This document shows, piece after piece, positions 44,269 to 52,517 of a stretch of DNA of 64,000 nt; position 1 is the first letter of the stretch, and each line of letters opens with the position of its first letter. The notes under the pieces were generated by a model. That model did not search any database. It worked only from the letters and a program-made list of their open reading frames with translations, and was not told the DNA's origin. Source of the stretch: CAVRUD01 sp963849635 (GTDB lineage: Bacteria > Chloroflexota > Chloroflexia > Thermomicrobiales > UBA6265). Both the position numbers and the translations under genes were made by a program. The stretch is from NCBI GenBank assembly GCA_963849635.1, contig CAWKIA010000032.1, positions 62,001 to 126,000 of the forward strand. The letters run 5' to 3'.

Positions 44269-45426
44269 CTAGACGTCGATGCCGCACGCTTCGAGGATCG
44301 AATCGGAGGCGGTGCCGACCTCGTCGAGGAGTGCATCGGGTTCAGAGGTGTCAAGGCTGGTGAAGAAGTCCTCGACGCTGATGTCGTCGCCCGCCTCGGC
44401 CGCCTCGAGGTAGAGGTCAGCGTAGCCATCGAGGGCATCGGCCAGCAGGTCCGTCGATTCCTGCATCAGTTCGGGCGGGTCGGAGTCGCGCAGGTTATCG
44501 GCGGCCTCCTGGAGATCGGCGGCGGCATCTTCCAGGGTGTCGACGGTAATCGGATCTTCCGCGGCGACATCATCCAGGGTTTCGGAGAGGACGTCGAGCT
44601 CCGGGGTGACGGAATCGAGCCAGTCCTGGATATCGTCGCAGTCGTCCGCGGAGACATCGACGGAGGCGGCATCATCGCCGTCGTCGCCGGTGGAGTCATC
44701 GACGTCCGTATCGGAGTCGTCTGCGTCGGCGTCGGCATCACTGTCCGCGCCGTCCACGTCGGAATCCGAATCGGCGTCGGCATCATCGCTGGAGTCGCCG
44801 GAGTCAGCGGTATCATCCGCCGGCTCCACCTCACCGGCGCTATCGGCGTCTTCACTGGCCGGGGTGGCGGCGTCCTCCTCGTCGTCGATCGGGGGAGGCG
44901 CCCCTTCCTGGGTGAGATCGGCGAGGAAGAAGAGGCGATCGTAGGCCGGCTGGTAGACGACCCGGACCATGTCGGCGCTATCCAGCACCTGAAAGGCGAC
45001 CACGCCGCTGGCGGTATCGCCCGGCGCGATCTCCTCATTGGGGAAATCGGGATCGTCCGCGATCTGCTCTTCAGTGCGGAAGAGGTAGGACTGCAGATAG
45101 AGGAAGCCGTCGGCATCCTGAAGCGAAACGCCGTACGCATTCGCCAGGTATGGGCGGACGCCGGTGTTCTCGACTTCGAGGTGAACCAGGACGTAGTGGT
45201 ACGACGTGTCCGGGGGCGAGCCGGGATCGAAGTCCTCGTATGGATCTTCAACCTCGGTGACGGTGATCTGGGCGACCTCGGTGCCCTCGACCCCGATGAT
45301 GGCGACGGGGCTGCCGACCGCGGGCGGGCCGTCTTCCCCCTCCTGAGCGAGGGACCGCATGCCGCGGCCCAACCCGATTGCGATCAGGGTCAGGACCACG
45401 ACGCCGGTCAAGATCCGTGTTCTCAT
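44269..45426 (-). CDS. secreted DUF4352-like protein with Asp/Ser-rich linker
   Basis: A 385-residue paralogue of the protein 44 bp downstream. It starts MRTRILTGVVVLTLIAIGLG (signal helix) after GGAGGA. The domain has GVEGTEVAQITVTEVEDPYE, YHYVLVHLEVENTGVRPYL and PGDTASGVVAFQVLDSA. Residues ~200-265 are almost only Asp, Ser, Ala, Gly and Val (for example DADADADDSDTDVDDS), a flexible, strongly acidic and possibly calcium-binding spacer. The helical C-terminal domain again holds two cysteines (SADDCDDIQDW and ILEACGIDV). It is probably anchored to or released from the outer face of the membrane. Confidence 0.75.
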   Translation of the reverse strand: MRTRILTGVVVLTLIAIGLGRGMRSLAQEGEDGPPAVGSPVAIIGVEGTEVAQITVTEVEDPYEDFDPGSPPDTSYHYVLVHLEVENTGVRPYLANAYGVSLQDADGFLYLQSYLFRTEEQIADDPDFPNEEIAPGDTASGVVAFQVLDSADMVRVVYQPAYDRLFFLADLTQEGAPPPIDDEEDAATPASEDADSAGEVEPADDTADSGDSSDDADADSDSDVDGADSDADADADDSDTDVDDSTGDDGDDAASVDVSADDCDDIQDWLDSVTPELDVLSETLDDVAAEDPITVDTLEDAAADLQEAADNLRDSDPPELMQESTDLLADALDGYADLYLEAAEAGDDISVEDFFTSLDTSEPDALLDEVGTASDSILEACGIDV

Positions 45427-45627
45427 GCCGATCGTCCTCCAGGATTGCAAATCACGCCATTGCGCCGGCTCTTCCGAGGTGGCCGGTTAGCGGGCGGATC
45501 CTCCGCGTTGGTGGCTGGATGGTAGTGGGCCACCGGGCCGCTGACAAGAAATCGGGGTTAACTGCTGTAAATGGCCGCTTCGCGGGAATGCCTTGAGTGG
45601 ACTGAGTGGTCTGACCAGTCAGGATGA

Positions 45628-45872
45628 GCGGGATTGATCGCGGGTTTTTGGGAGCGTCGGTGGCCCTAGGCGTCGCCGCGCACCTTGTCGCCCGGGGCTC
45701 ACGGCCCGGGCTGAACCCGACAGCCCCTCCCGGGGCTAATACGACGTGCTACTAGCCTCGGAGAGGCTGTGATTTTTTGCCCGGACCAACCTTGGGCCGT
45801 GAGGCCCGGGCGGCAGCGGAAATGGCATGTCCCGTCCCAGCACCGCTCCCAAAAACCCGCGATCAATTCCGC
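45628..45872. mobile_element. MITE-like element with 29-bp inverted ends
   Basis: Ends 45628-45656 and 45844-45872 match at 28 of 29 positions and include GATCGCGGGTTTTTGGGAGC. The interior has further inverted pairs (CTCACGGCCC with GGGCCGTGAG) and no open frame, so it could be a MITE or a structured RNA. The rest of the 45427-46100 gap shows nothing else. Confidence 0.6.
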
Positions 45873-46100
45873 AACCTCCATCAGCCCGCTCGGCCGCGGG
45901 ACCCTGGGTTGACACCCAGGGCTGGGAACGACGACGCCTGCCCGGACGGTGTTGAAAGGCTCACGACGCCGGATAAAACCTGCTTGACCCTGTCCAAGGA
46001 GACGCGTTTCGGCCCCGGCGCTGCTTGTCGGCACGGGAAGCGGCAGACCTCGTCACGACCTAGGGCTACCCATACGGGAAGCACTCCCGTTCCCCGTTCG

Positions 46101-46538
46101 TCATTCGTCCGGGAAGCGCTTCTGCATCGCCAGCGCCCAATTGGCGTAGCCGCTCGCGCGGTACGCTGCCTGCGCGCCCTCGTTGTCGAAGCCGGTGATG
46201 AGCACGACCTCACTCGCGCCGGCAGTCCGCGCCGCCGCCTCAACCTCGGCGATCAGCGCGCGGGCCACGCCGCGGCGGCGAACCGGTGCGTCCACGTAGA
46301 TATCGGTCAGCTCGGCGTACGGCTCGTCGCCCTGTAGGTGCGGCACGACTCGCAGACACGCAAAGCCGACCGGCTGCCCGTCCAGTTCGCCGAGAAAGGT
46401 CGTCAATACGCTCTGGCAGGCCAGCATCCGCGCGGCGACTTGCGCGGGCGTGGCCCCCATGCGGTCGAACAGGTCCAGCATGCGCGCCAGGTCCGTCGCG
46501 TCGTCTGGCGTGGCCGGGCGTACCGTTATTGTCGCCAT
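46101..46538 (-). CDS. GNAT-family N-acetyltransferase
   Basis: A 145-residue acetyltransferase. It starts MATITVRPATPDDATDLARM, has TTFLGELDGQPVGFACLRV and LTDIYVDAPVRRRGVARALI (the acetyl-CoA pyrophosphate loop R-R-R-G-V-A), and ends AAYRASGYANWALAM. Start 46538 is placed at the domain beginning, with GGTGGAG upstream. Substrate unknown. It immediately precedes the phage-derived cluster on the opposite strand. Confidence 0.86.
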   Translation of the reverse strand: MATITVRPATPDDATDLARMLDLFDRMGATPAQVAARMLACQSVLTTFLGELDGQPVGFACLRVVPHLQGDEPYAELTDIYVDAPVRRRGVARALIAEVEAAARTAGASEVVLITGFDNEGAQAAYRASGYANWALAMQKRFPDE

Positions 46539-46748
46539 CGGGCAAGCTCCACCTCTATGCCCCGGATGTGATAACGAGGCCTGGGAAGCAGGTACTGGGG
46601 TGAGACCAGCACACGCCCCGAGACATCGCGGGAGGGGCACGAGGCGGGGCACTGCCTGCGAAACAGCCCTCACAGGACTAATAGGCCAGGACTAATGTCG
46701 GCTCCCGTGCGGTTGGTCCGGCCCGCTTTTGGATGTCCTTCTAAGTAG

Positions 46749-46770
46749 AAATAGAACACTTGTTCTATTT
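46749..46770. promoter_or_regulatory. LexA-box-like palindrome at the head of the phage cluster
   Basis: AAATAGAACA and TGTTCTATTT form perfect 10-bp arms around CT, containing GAAC-N4-GTTC. It lies 47 bp upstream of the first phage-cluster gene. A half site, AATAGAACA, occurs at about 53666. LexA or a phage repressor could bind; inference. Confidence 0.5.
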
Positions 46771-46816
46771 GATCCAGACGCCTATCGCCGGGGACCCGGC
46801 GTGAAGGGAGCGCACC

Positions 46817-47197
46817 GTGCACTTCCCGATGTCGTCCACCGACCAGATCATGAGCGTTGTGCCTGGCACATCGTACCCCGTGGAGCGCACAGGCGTTGGC
46901 GGCCGCCTCGACGAACTGTTGGAGGAGACCGTCTCCCTGCTGATGCGTGCTGTCTCCAACCTCGGCGTACCGGATGAGGGTGCCGGCGACGCCTTCGCCG
47001 CGACGCCGGCACAGGCCGCGGGGCGGATCGCCACCGATGCCGCCCGCCTGACCGCCGCCGTCGCCCAACTCGTCCGCGCCCATCACCTGCACGCCGCGCC
47101 TACTCCTCAGTCGGTAAGCAACCAGGCCAACGCGGCCCTGGTCGCTTTGCTGACGGAGCTGGACGCGGAGGCAGACCAGGAGAGAACCAGACCGTGA
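46817..47197 (+). CDS. first gene of the phage-derived cluster, unknown function
   Basis: A 126-residue protein starting at GTG 46817 with AAGGGA upstream. It is largely helical: VGGRLDELLEETVSLLMRAV, then ATDAARLTAAVAQLVRAHH and QANAALVALLTELDAEAD. No motif is recognised; position suggests a small terminase-associated or regulatory protein. The stop overlaps the next gene's GTG, so they are coupled. Confidence 0.55.
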   Translation: MHFPMSSTDQIMSVVPGTSYPVERTGVGGRLDELLEETVSLLMRAVSNLGVPDEGAGDAFAATPAQAAGRIATDAARLTAAVAQLVRAHHLHAAPTPQSVSNQANAALVALLTELDAEADQERTRP

Positions 47198-47511
47198 GCG
47201 CCCTGCACGTCGAGCACCTCGAACACATCGGCCTTCTCGATTCTCCGGAGTGCCGCCTGAGCTCCGCCACACCTCACCCCCACGACTACGCCGCCGATCA
47301 GGGGACGCCGGCCGCTCCGAGCACTCCGAGCGAGCCGCGCCGGCCCATCGACCTCTCTCCTATCTCCGCCTACGAGATCGTCACCCGCCAGATGATCGAG
47401 GCCACCCAGCGCGATGTCGCGGAGATCAAGGGGCGGATCAACAACCTGATGGTGATGGTCTGCGGGGCGGTGCTGGTCAACATCATCCTGCGGATGGCGG
47501 GGCTGGGATAA
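47194..47511 (+). CDS. small membrane-anchored phage protein
   Basis: A 105-residue protein. Its N-terminal half is Pro/Ser-rich; then MIEATQRDVAEIKGRINNL forms an amphipathic helix leading into one membrane helix, MVMVCGAVLVNIILRMAGL. The arrangement resembles XhlA-type or tail-accessory membrane proteins but is not diagnostic. Starts at GTG 47194, overlapping the preceding stop. Confidence 0.5.
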   Translation: MSALHVEHLEHIGLLDSPECRLSSATPHPHDYAADQGTPAAPSTPSEPRRPIDLSPISAYEIVTRQMIEATQRDVAEIKGRINNLMVMVCGAVLVNIILRMAGLG

Positions 47512-47512
47512 C

Positions 47513-47638
47513 GAGACGTGAGACGTGAGACGTGAGACGTGAGAGTGAGACGGCAAGACGGCTGGAAAAACTGCCGTCTCGCCGTCTCGCCGCTCTTGCC
47601 GCTCTTCCTCACGTCTCACGTCTCACGTCTCACGTCTC
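47513..47638. repeat. R5 long inverted repeat of period-8 tandem units
   Basis: Perfect 30-bp arms at 47513-47542 and 47609-47638, each made of GAGACGTG repeats, with inner GACGGCAAGACGG-type arms. It lies directly before the terminase gene and would form a long cruciform. Confidence 0.85.
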
Positions 47639-47643
47639 TGGAG

Positions 47644-49338
47644 GTGATTCCCCTGATATGTCCGTCATTCACTCAGATTGCCGGGCCGGCCAACCATGCC
47701 AATGGGGCCGAGATTCGCCGGGCTATCGCCGACATCGATACATACTCCCGGATCGCGATGCCCGGGTATCGCCTGCGGGCGTACCAGGTGGAACCGGCCC
47801 GGGCCATCGCCCAGAGCGTGCTCGCTCACGATGGCCGCCAGTTCGCGATCGTCTTCTCGCGGCAGGCGGGCAAGGACGAACTGCTTGCTCAGGTGCTGGC
47901 CTACCTGCTCACCCGGTCCGCCCTGCGCGGCGGCACCGCCGTGATCGCCGCGCCGACCTTTCATCCCCAGGCGGCCCTCTCGCGCGACCGCCTCCTGGCC
48001 CGGCTCGATCCCGGCCACAACCGGGTAACCAGAACATTCGTCGACTCCGCCGTCGATTGCGGCCTGCGCGACGGCTACGCGGTCACCCTCGGCCGCGCCA
48101 CCGCCCGGTTTCTCTCTGCCGCGCCCGGTTCAGGCGCCCGGGGCCAGACCGCCGATCTCCTCCTGGTCGCGAACGAGGCCCAGGATATCCAGCAGGAGAT
48201 CTGGGACGCCGTCTTCGACCCGATGGCATCGAACACCAATGCCACAACAGTGTTTCTTGGCACAATCTGGGACCGGGGCACGCTCCTGGCCCGCCAGATC
48301 CGCCATCTGGAAGAGGCGGAGCAAACCGACGGCGTCCGCCGCGTCTGGCGGGTCGACTGGGAAACGGTCGCCCAGGAGCTTCCGGCCTACGGCGACAGGG
48401 TTCGCGCCCGGATCGCCCAGTTCGGCCCGGAGCACCCCTTCATCCGCACTGAGTACCGGTTGCTGGAGCTGGATGGCGAGGGCGGTCTCTTTCCGCCCGC
48501 TCGCCTGGCCCAACTGCGCGGCAATCACCCTCGCCGCCACTCGGCCGAACCCGGCAAGCGCTACGCCCTCCTGCTGGACGTCGCCGGGGAAGAGGAAACC
48601 ACCGCGAGCGCCGCAACCTTTCAGGCAACCAGCCGCCGCGATGCGACGGCCCTGACGGTGGTCGAGATCGACGGAGGGGGACAAGGCTGGCGCCTTGAGG
48701 GGGACAGCCCTAACGGGCTGAGGGGGAGAGGGGGAGACGGAAACTTACTCTCCCCCTCTCCCCCTCAAAGCGACAGCTTTGTCCCCCTCAGCCCCGCAGG
48801 GCTGTCCCCCCGACCCGTCTATCGGGTCGTCGACCGCCACGCCTGGACGGGGATCAAGCACGTCGCCCTGCACGATCAGATCGTGGATCTGGCCCGGAAC
48901 GTCTGGCAGGCGAGCGCCGTCGTAGTCGATGCCACGGGGATCGGGGCCGGGTTGGCCGCTTTTCTGGCCGCGGAGCTTGGCGCACGGCGGGGAGGTTCCC
49001 CTCCGATCAAGGTGGTGCCCTTCATCTTCTCGGCGGCAAGCAAGAGCGCCCTTGGCTGGGATTTCCTCAGCCTGATCGATAGCGGCCGCCTCAAGGAGTA
49101 CGCCGATGACGGCACGGAGGTGACCCGAACCTACTGGCGGCAACTGGCCAACACCGTCTACGACACGCCGCCCGGCCCGGGGAAGCCGCTCCGCTGGAGC
49201 GTCCCCGCCAGCCGTGGTCACGACGACCTGATCATGAGCGCGGCCCTGACCGCCGTGCTTGATCGCATCGATTGGCGACCGCGGCTTGCCCGCGGCATGT
49301 TCGATCTTCTCGGCAGGTTTGAGGAGGAATTTCCATGA
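47644..49338 (+). CDS. phage terminase large subunit with an in-frame repeat insertion
   Basis: About 564 residues. The ATPase domain has IVFSRQAGKDELLAQVLAYL (P-loop equivalent), and the Walker B segment LLLVANEAQDI, where Asn stands in place of the usual Asp before the catalytic Glu. The nuclease domain has ALLLDVAGEE, VVVDATGIGAGLA and SRGHDDLIMSAAL with its acidic residues. Between the first two of these, 48673-48814 is an R3 repeat read in frame, adding about 47 Gly/Pro/Ser-rich residues. The start is uncertain: GTG 47644 is in frame, while a better-placed ATG 47658 is in another frame. Packages DNA into capsids. Confidence 0.85.
   Translation: MIPLICPSFTQIAGPANHANGAEIRRAIADIDTYSRIAMPGYRLRAYQVEPARAIAQSVLAHDGRQFAIVFSRQAGKDELLAQVLAYLLTRSALRGGTAVIAAPTFHPQAALSRDRLLARLDPGHNRVTRTFVDSAVDCGLRDGYAVTLGRATARFLSAAPGSGARGQTADLLLVANEAQDIQQEIWDAVFDPMASNTNATTVFLGTIWDRGTLLARQIRHLEEAEQTDGVRRVWRVDWETVAQELPAYGDRVRARIAQFGPEHPFIRTEYRLLELDGEGGLFPPARLAQLRGNHPRRHSAEPGKRYALLLDVAGEEETTASAATFQATSRRDATALTVVEIDGGGQGWRLEGDSPNGLRGRGGDGNLLSPSPPQSDSFVPLSPAGLSPRPVYRVVDRHAWTGIKHVALHDQIVDLARNVWQASAVVVDATGIGAGLAAFLAAELGARRGGSPPIKVVPFIFSAASKSALGWDFLSLIDSGRLKEYADDGTEVTRTYWRQLANTVYDTPPGPGKPLRWSVPASRGHDDLIMSAALTAVLDRIDWRPRLARGMFDLLGRFEEEFP
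48673..48814. repeat. R3 repeat inside the terminase reading frame
   Basis: Mini-hairpins GCCCTAACGGGC, AAAGCGACAGCTTT and AGCCCCGCAGGGCT with CCCCCT spacers, homologous in style to 33061-33207 and 49742-49820. The terminase frame stays open through it. Confidence 0.75.
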
Positions 49339-49661
49339 ACGACGACACCCCCGATTCCGGCGGCGACGACCTCACCGCCGTCCGCGACCTGGTCCTGCGC
49401 GCCCACCCGGACACGGTTTCCGAGCTGATTGCGGGCAATTCGATCTCCGCCCTGCTCGCCAGCGTCGAACCAGCCCGGGAGGCATACCGCCGCGTCCTCG
49501 ACACGGCCCAGACGGCAGCCGGTGAGCCGGCGCCGGCGATCCCAACGGTCCCAGCCGTCCCCTCTGTTCCCGCGGGAGCGGCACCGGCGCTGGCCGTCGA
49601 TCCGGACCGGCTGCCGTCGACCGAGAAGATCCGGCGGGGGCTGGCGGCGAGAACGACCTAG
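49335..49661 (+). CDS. small phage-cluster protein
   Basis: A 108-residue acidic protein whose ATG overlaps the terminase stop by four bases. Helical N-terminus (DLTAVRDLVLRAHPDTVSEL, AREAYRRVLDTAQTAAG) and a Pro/Ala/Val-rich linker (PAPAIPTVPAVPSVPAGAAP). No family recognised; position fits a head accessory or scaffold-like protein. A half R2 copy and an R3 copy follow. Confidence 0.55.
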   Translation: MNDDTPDSGGDDLTAVRDLVLRAHPDTVSELIAGNSISALLASVEPAREAYRRVLDTAQTAAGEPAPAIPTVPAVPSVPAGAAPALAVDPDRLPSTEKIRRGLAARTT

Positions 49662-49820
49662 GACCTCACCCACTACCCCCTCTCCTCCGCAGAGGAGAGG
49701 GGCGTCTGGTAGCCACATTTCTTCCCAACTGACACCCCTTTCTCCCCCTCACGGCGCAAGCCGTGTCCCCCACAGCCCGTCAGGGCTGTCCCCCTCAAAG
49801 CTTTAGCTTTGTCCCCCTCC
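49662..49820. repeat. half R2 plus R3 repeat between phage genes
   Basis: TCACCCACTACCCCCTCTCC with a CCTCTCC/GGAGAGG hairpin (49668-49710) is followed by the R3 string CGGCGCAAGCCG, GCCCGTCAGGGC and AAAGCTTTAGCTTT (49742-49820). It ends 17 bp before the capsid ATG. Confidence 0.7.
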
Positions 49821-49836
49821 AAAGGAGCCCCGCACC

Positions 49837-50727
49837 ATGGCCATGACCAAGTTGGAAGCTGCGAAGCTGACGCAGGATCTCCTCTTGCGCGGCGTGATCG
49901 AGACCGTCGTGAAGGAGAGCGCGCTGCTTCAGGTGCTGCCCTTCATGGACGTCACCGGGACCGCCGTGACGTACAACCGCGAGGCGACGATGCCGCCAGC
50001 CGCTTTCTACGATGTGGGCGACACCTGGAGCGAAGCGACCCCGACCTTCACCAGCGTCACCGCCGCCCTCAAGATCCTGGGCGGCGACGCCGACGTCGAC
50101 AACTACCTCCAGGCAACCTACGCAGATCCGAACGACATCGAGGCGGAGACGGTCGCCAGCCGGGCCAAGGCCGTCGGCCACGCCTTCAGCGATGCGTTCT
50201 TCAACGGCGATACCGCTGTCGACGCCAAGGCATTCGACGGGCTGACCAAGGCGATCCCGGCCGGGCAATCACTCTCCGCCGGCACGAACGGAGGTGTCCT
50301 GACACTCGACCTGATGGACCAACTGATCGACCTAGTCAAGCCCGGCAAGCCGGACGCCCTCTTCCTCTCGAAGCGAACCCGAAGGAAGCTCTCCAGCCTG
50401 CGCCGCTCCAGCGGCAACCTGCTCGAGACCGACGTCGATGCCTTTGGGCAGCGAGCCCTCTTCTACGACGGTATCCCTCTGATCGTCGACGACTTCGTCA
50501 GTGATACCCAGGTCCAGGGCTCTTCCGGCCCGACCACCTCCAGCGTCTACGCCGTCAAGTTCGGCCAGGGCACCGGAATCATGGGGCTGGAGCACGGCGG
50601 CATCGACGTCGAGCCGATCGGCGAGCTGGAAACGAAGGACGCGACCCGCACCCGAATCAAGTGGTACGTCGGCCTGGCGGTGTTTTCGGAACTCGGCGTC
50701 GCGCGGGTTCGGGGGGTGTTGCCGTAG
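49837..50727 (+). CDS. phage major capsid protein (HK97-like)
   Basis: A 296-residue protein consistent with an HK97-fold major capsid protein lacking a long N-terminal scaffold. It has MAMTKLEAAKLTQDLLLRGV, VLPFMDVTGTAVTYNREATM, the E-loop-like VDNYLQATYADPNDIEAETV, the central-domain helices ALFLSKRTRRKLSSLRRSSG, and the ending RTRIKWYVGLAVFSELGVAR. AAAGGAG precedes the ATG. No protease gene is visible nearby. The gene lies before the portal gene, the reverse of the usual order. Confidence 0.78.
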   Translation: MAMTKLEAAKLTQDLLLRGVIETVVKESALLQVLPFMDVTGTAVTYNREATMPPAAFYDVGDTWSEATPTFTSVTAALKILGGDADVDNYLQATYADPNDIEAETVASRAKAVGHAFSDAFFNGDTAVDAKAFDGLTKAIPAGQSLSAGTNGGVLTLDLMDQLIDLVKPGKPDALFLSKRTRRKLSSLRRSSGNLLETDVDAFGQRALFYDGIPLIVDDFVSDTQVQGSSGPTTSSVYAVKFGQGTGIMGLEHGGIDVEPIGELETKDATRTRIKWYVGLAVFSELGVARVRGVLP

Positions 50728-50728
50728 G

Positions 50729-51052
50729 GATTGCCCCCTAACCCCCCAGCCCCCTTCCCCCCGCTGCGGCAAGGGGAAGGGGGAGGACGCGGCATCCCCC
50801 ATACGCTCGTCATCCTGAGCTTGCGAAGGATCTTGGCCGCCGCGCGGCCTTTGTCGCCGACCCCGATGCTGTGTGGGGCCATAGATGCCTCGCGTACTCC
50901 AACGAGGACGAAGGCGCTCACGCGCCAAGATCCTTCGCAAGCTCAGGATGACGGCGGGGAGGGGCAGCGTGGCGGCTGGATGTTCGCCCGGCGCTCCTCC
51001 CCCTTCCCCTTGCCGCAGCGGGGGGAAGGGGGCTGGGGGGTTAGGGGGTAAC
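50729..51052. repeat. nested inverted repeats: R2 - R1 - inverted R2
   Basis: An R2 copy (50729-50785) and an inverted R2 copy (50997-51052) bracket an R1 copy (50809-50953) with ends GTCATCCTGAGCTTGCGAAG and CTTCGCAAGCTCAGGATGAC. The whole 325-bp gap between the capsid and portal genes can fold into one large structure. No gene is seen. Confidence 0.8.
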
Positions 51053-51068
51053 TCCAAGGAGTCACACC

Positions 51069-52451
51069 ATGCACATCATCTCGCCGGACGGCGCCGCGCC
51101 GCCCGGCCTTGCCGATTCCGGTCCTGTTTGGCCGCCGGGGATGGTCTCGGCGGCGGACCGCGAACGGTTTGCCCGGTATGCCGAGGCGCGGGCGTTCTAT
51201 GACGGGGCGCAGTGGCTGGGCAGGCGGCGCCGGGGCGAGATCCGCCTCACCGTCAACTATGCCCGGGCGCTGGTCCGCAAGATCGCCAGCTACGTCTTCT
51301 CGGCCCCGGTCACCTTTTCTGTGCCCGCGCCGGCGCCGGAGGTGGCCGAAGCCGCTTCCCGGGCGGAACGGGCGCTGGCCCAGGCCGCCGCCGATCTCGA
51401 TCTTGCCCGGCTGGACGTCGAGCTGGCGATCGAGAGCGCCATCCTCGGCGATGCCGCCCTGAAAGTCACCTGGGACGCGGCCGAGCGGTCGCCCGTAGTC
51501 GCGGCAGTCGATCCCGCCGGGCTGGTCGTTCACGCCGCGCCGGACAACCCGCGCCGGATCGAAGAGGTGTCCCAGTGCTACGGGCTCACCGGCGCGGCGG
51601 CTCACCGTCTCTTCGGTGGCGCTGGGTGGCAGGCGGGCATCTCCCTCGATCCGGACCGTGCCTACCCGGTCGTCGAAACGTGGACCGCCACCCGGTGGCG
51701 GACGACGGTCGCCGGCCAGCCGGTCCGGGACGAGGCCAATCCGTATGGCTGGCTGCCGTACGTCCTCCTCCCCAACGATCCCCGCGCCTCCGCCCTCTGG
51801 GGAAACTCCGACCTGAGCGACCTGTACGACGTCTGCCGCGAGTTGAACGCTCGCCTCAGCGTGATCGCGCGTGTGCTCGAGCTGTCAGGAGCGCCGATCG
51901 CGGTCCTGGAGAACGTCGATAGCTCGGAGGGGATCGCGGTCGGGCCGGGAGCGAAGTGGGAATTGCCAGAGGGCGCCAAAGCCTACCTGCTCGACTTGCT
52001 CGGCGGCGGCGGGGTGGACCTCCACATCAAATACATCGACCTCCTCTACCGCGCCATCCACGACCTGAGCGAAACACCCCGCACCGCCTTCGGCGATGCC
52101 GGCCGCGACCTCTCCGGCGCGGCCCTGGAAGTCGAAATCCAGCCGTTGATCCAGCAGGTCGGGCGCAAGCGGCGCGGCTGGGATGCCCTCTACCGGGCAC
52201 GCAACGCCAGGATCCTCGACCTGCTGGAGCGCTTCGGCGGCGAGGACCTGGGCGGATTGCGCCGCTCGCAGGCGCTGTGGCCGAGTGTGCTCCCCAGCGA
52301 CCGGGAGGGCGCCGTGCGCAACGCCGTCGCCCTAGTCGGCAGCGGCATCCAGAGCCGGCGCACGGCAGTCGCCTCCCTCGGCGGCGAAGACCCCGAGGGC
52401 GAACTCGCCCGCGTGATCGAAGAGCATCGAACGCTGCCGGCGGCGATGTAG
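51069..52451 (+). CDS. phage portal protein
   Basis: A 460-residue portal of the SPP1-gp6-like type, the dodecameric ring through which DNA enters the capsid. Motifs: ARAFYDGAQWLGRRRRGEIR, TVNYARALVRKIASYVFSAP, ERALAQAAADLDLARLDVEL, DLYDVCRELNARLSVIARVL, then the C-terminal ETPRTAFGDAGRDLSGAALE with VEIQPLIQQVGRKRRGW. Length fits. It is separated from the capsid gene by a 341-bp repeat-filled gap and from the adaptor gene by 66 bp. Confidence 0.85.
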   Translation: MHIISPDGAAPPGLADSGPVWPPGMVSAADRERFARYAEARAFYDGAQWLGRRRRGEIRLTVNYARALVRKIASYVFSAPVTFSVPAPAPEVAEAASRAERALAQAAADLDLARLDVELAIESAILGDAALKVTWDAAERSPVVAAVDPAGLVVHAAPDNPRRIEEVSQCYGLTGAAAHRLFGGAGWQAGISLDPDRAYPVVETWTATRWRTTVAGQPVRDEANPYGWLPYVLLPNDPRASALWGNSDLSDLYDVCRELNARLSVIARVLELSGAPIAVLENVDSSEGIAVGPGAKWELPEGAKAYLLDLLGGGGVDLHIKYIDLLYRAIHDLSETPRTAFGDAGRDLSGAALEVEIQPLIQQVGRKRRGWDALYRARNARILDLLERFGGEDLGGLRRSQALWPSVLPSDREGAVRNAVALVGSGIQSRRTAVASLGGEDPEGELARVIEEHRTLPAAM

Positions 52452-52517
52452 CGACTCCGCACCCCACCACCCATCACCCATCACCGGCGGCGATCGGCCC
52501 GCCCAGAAGGGACGCTC

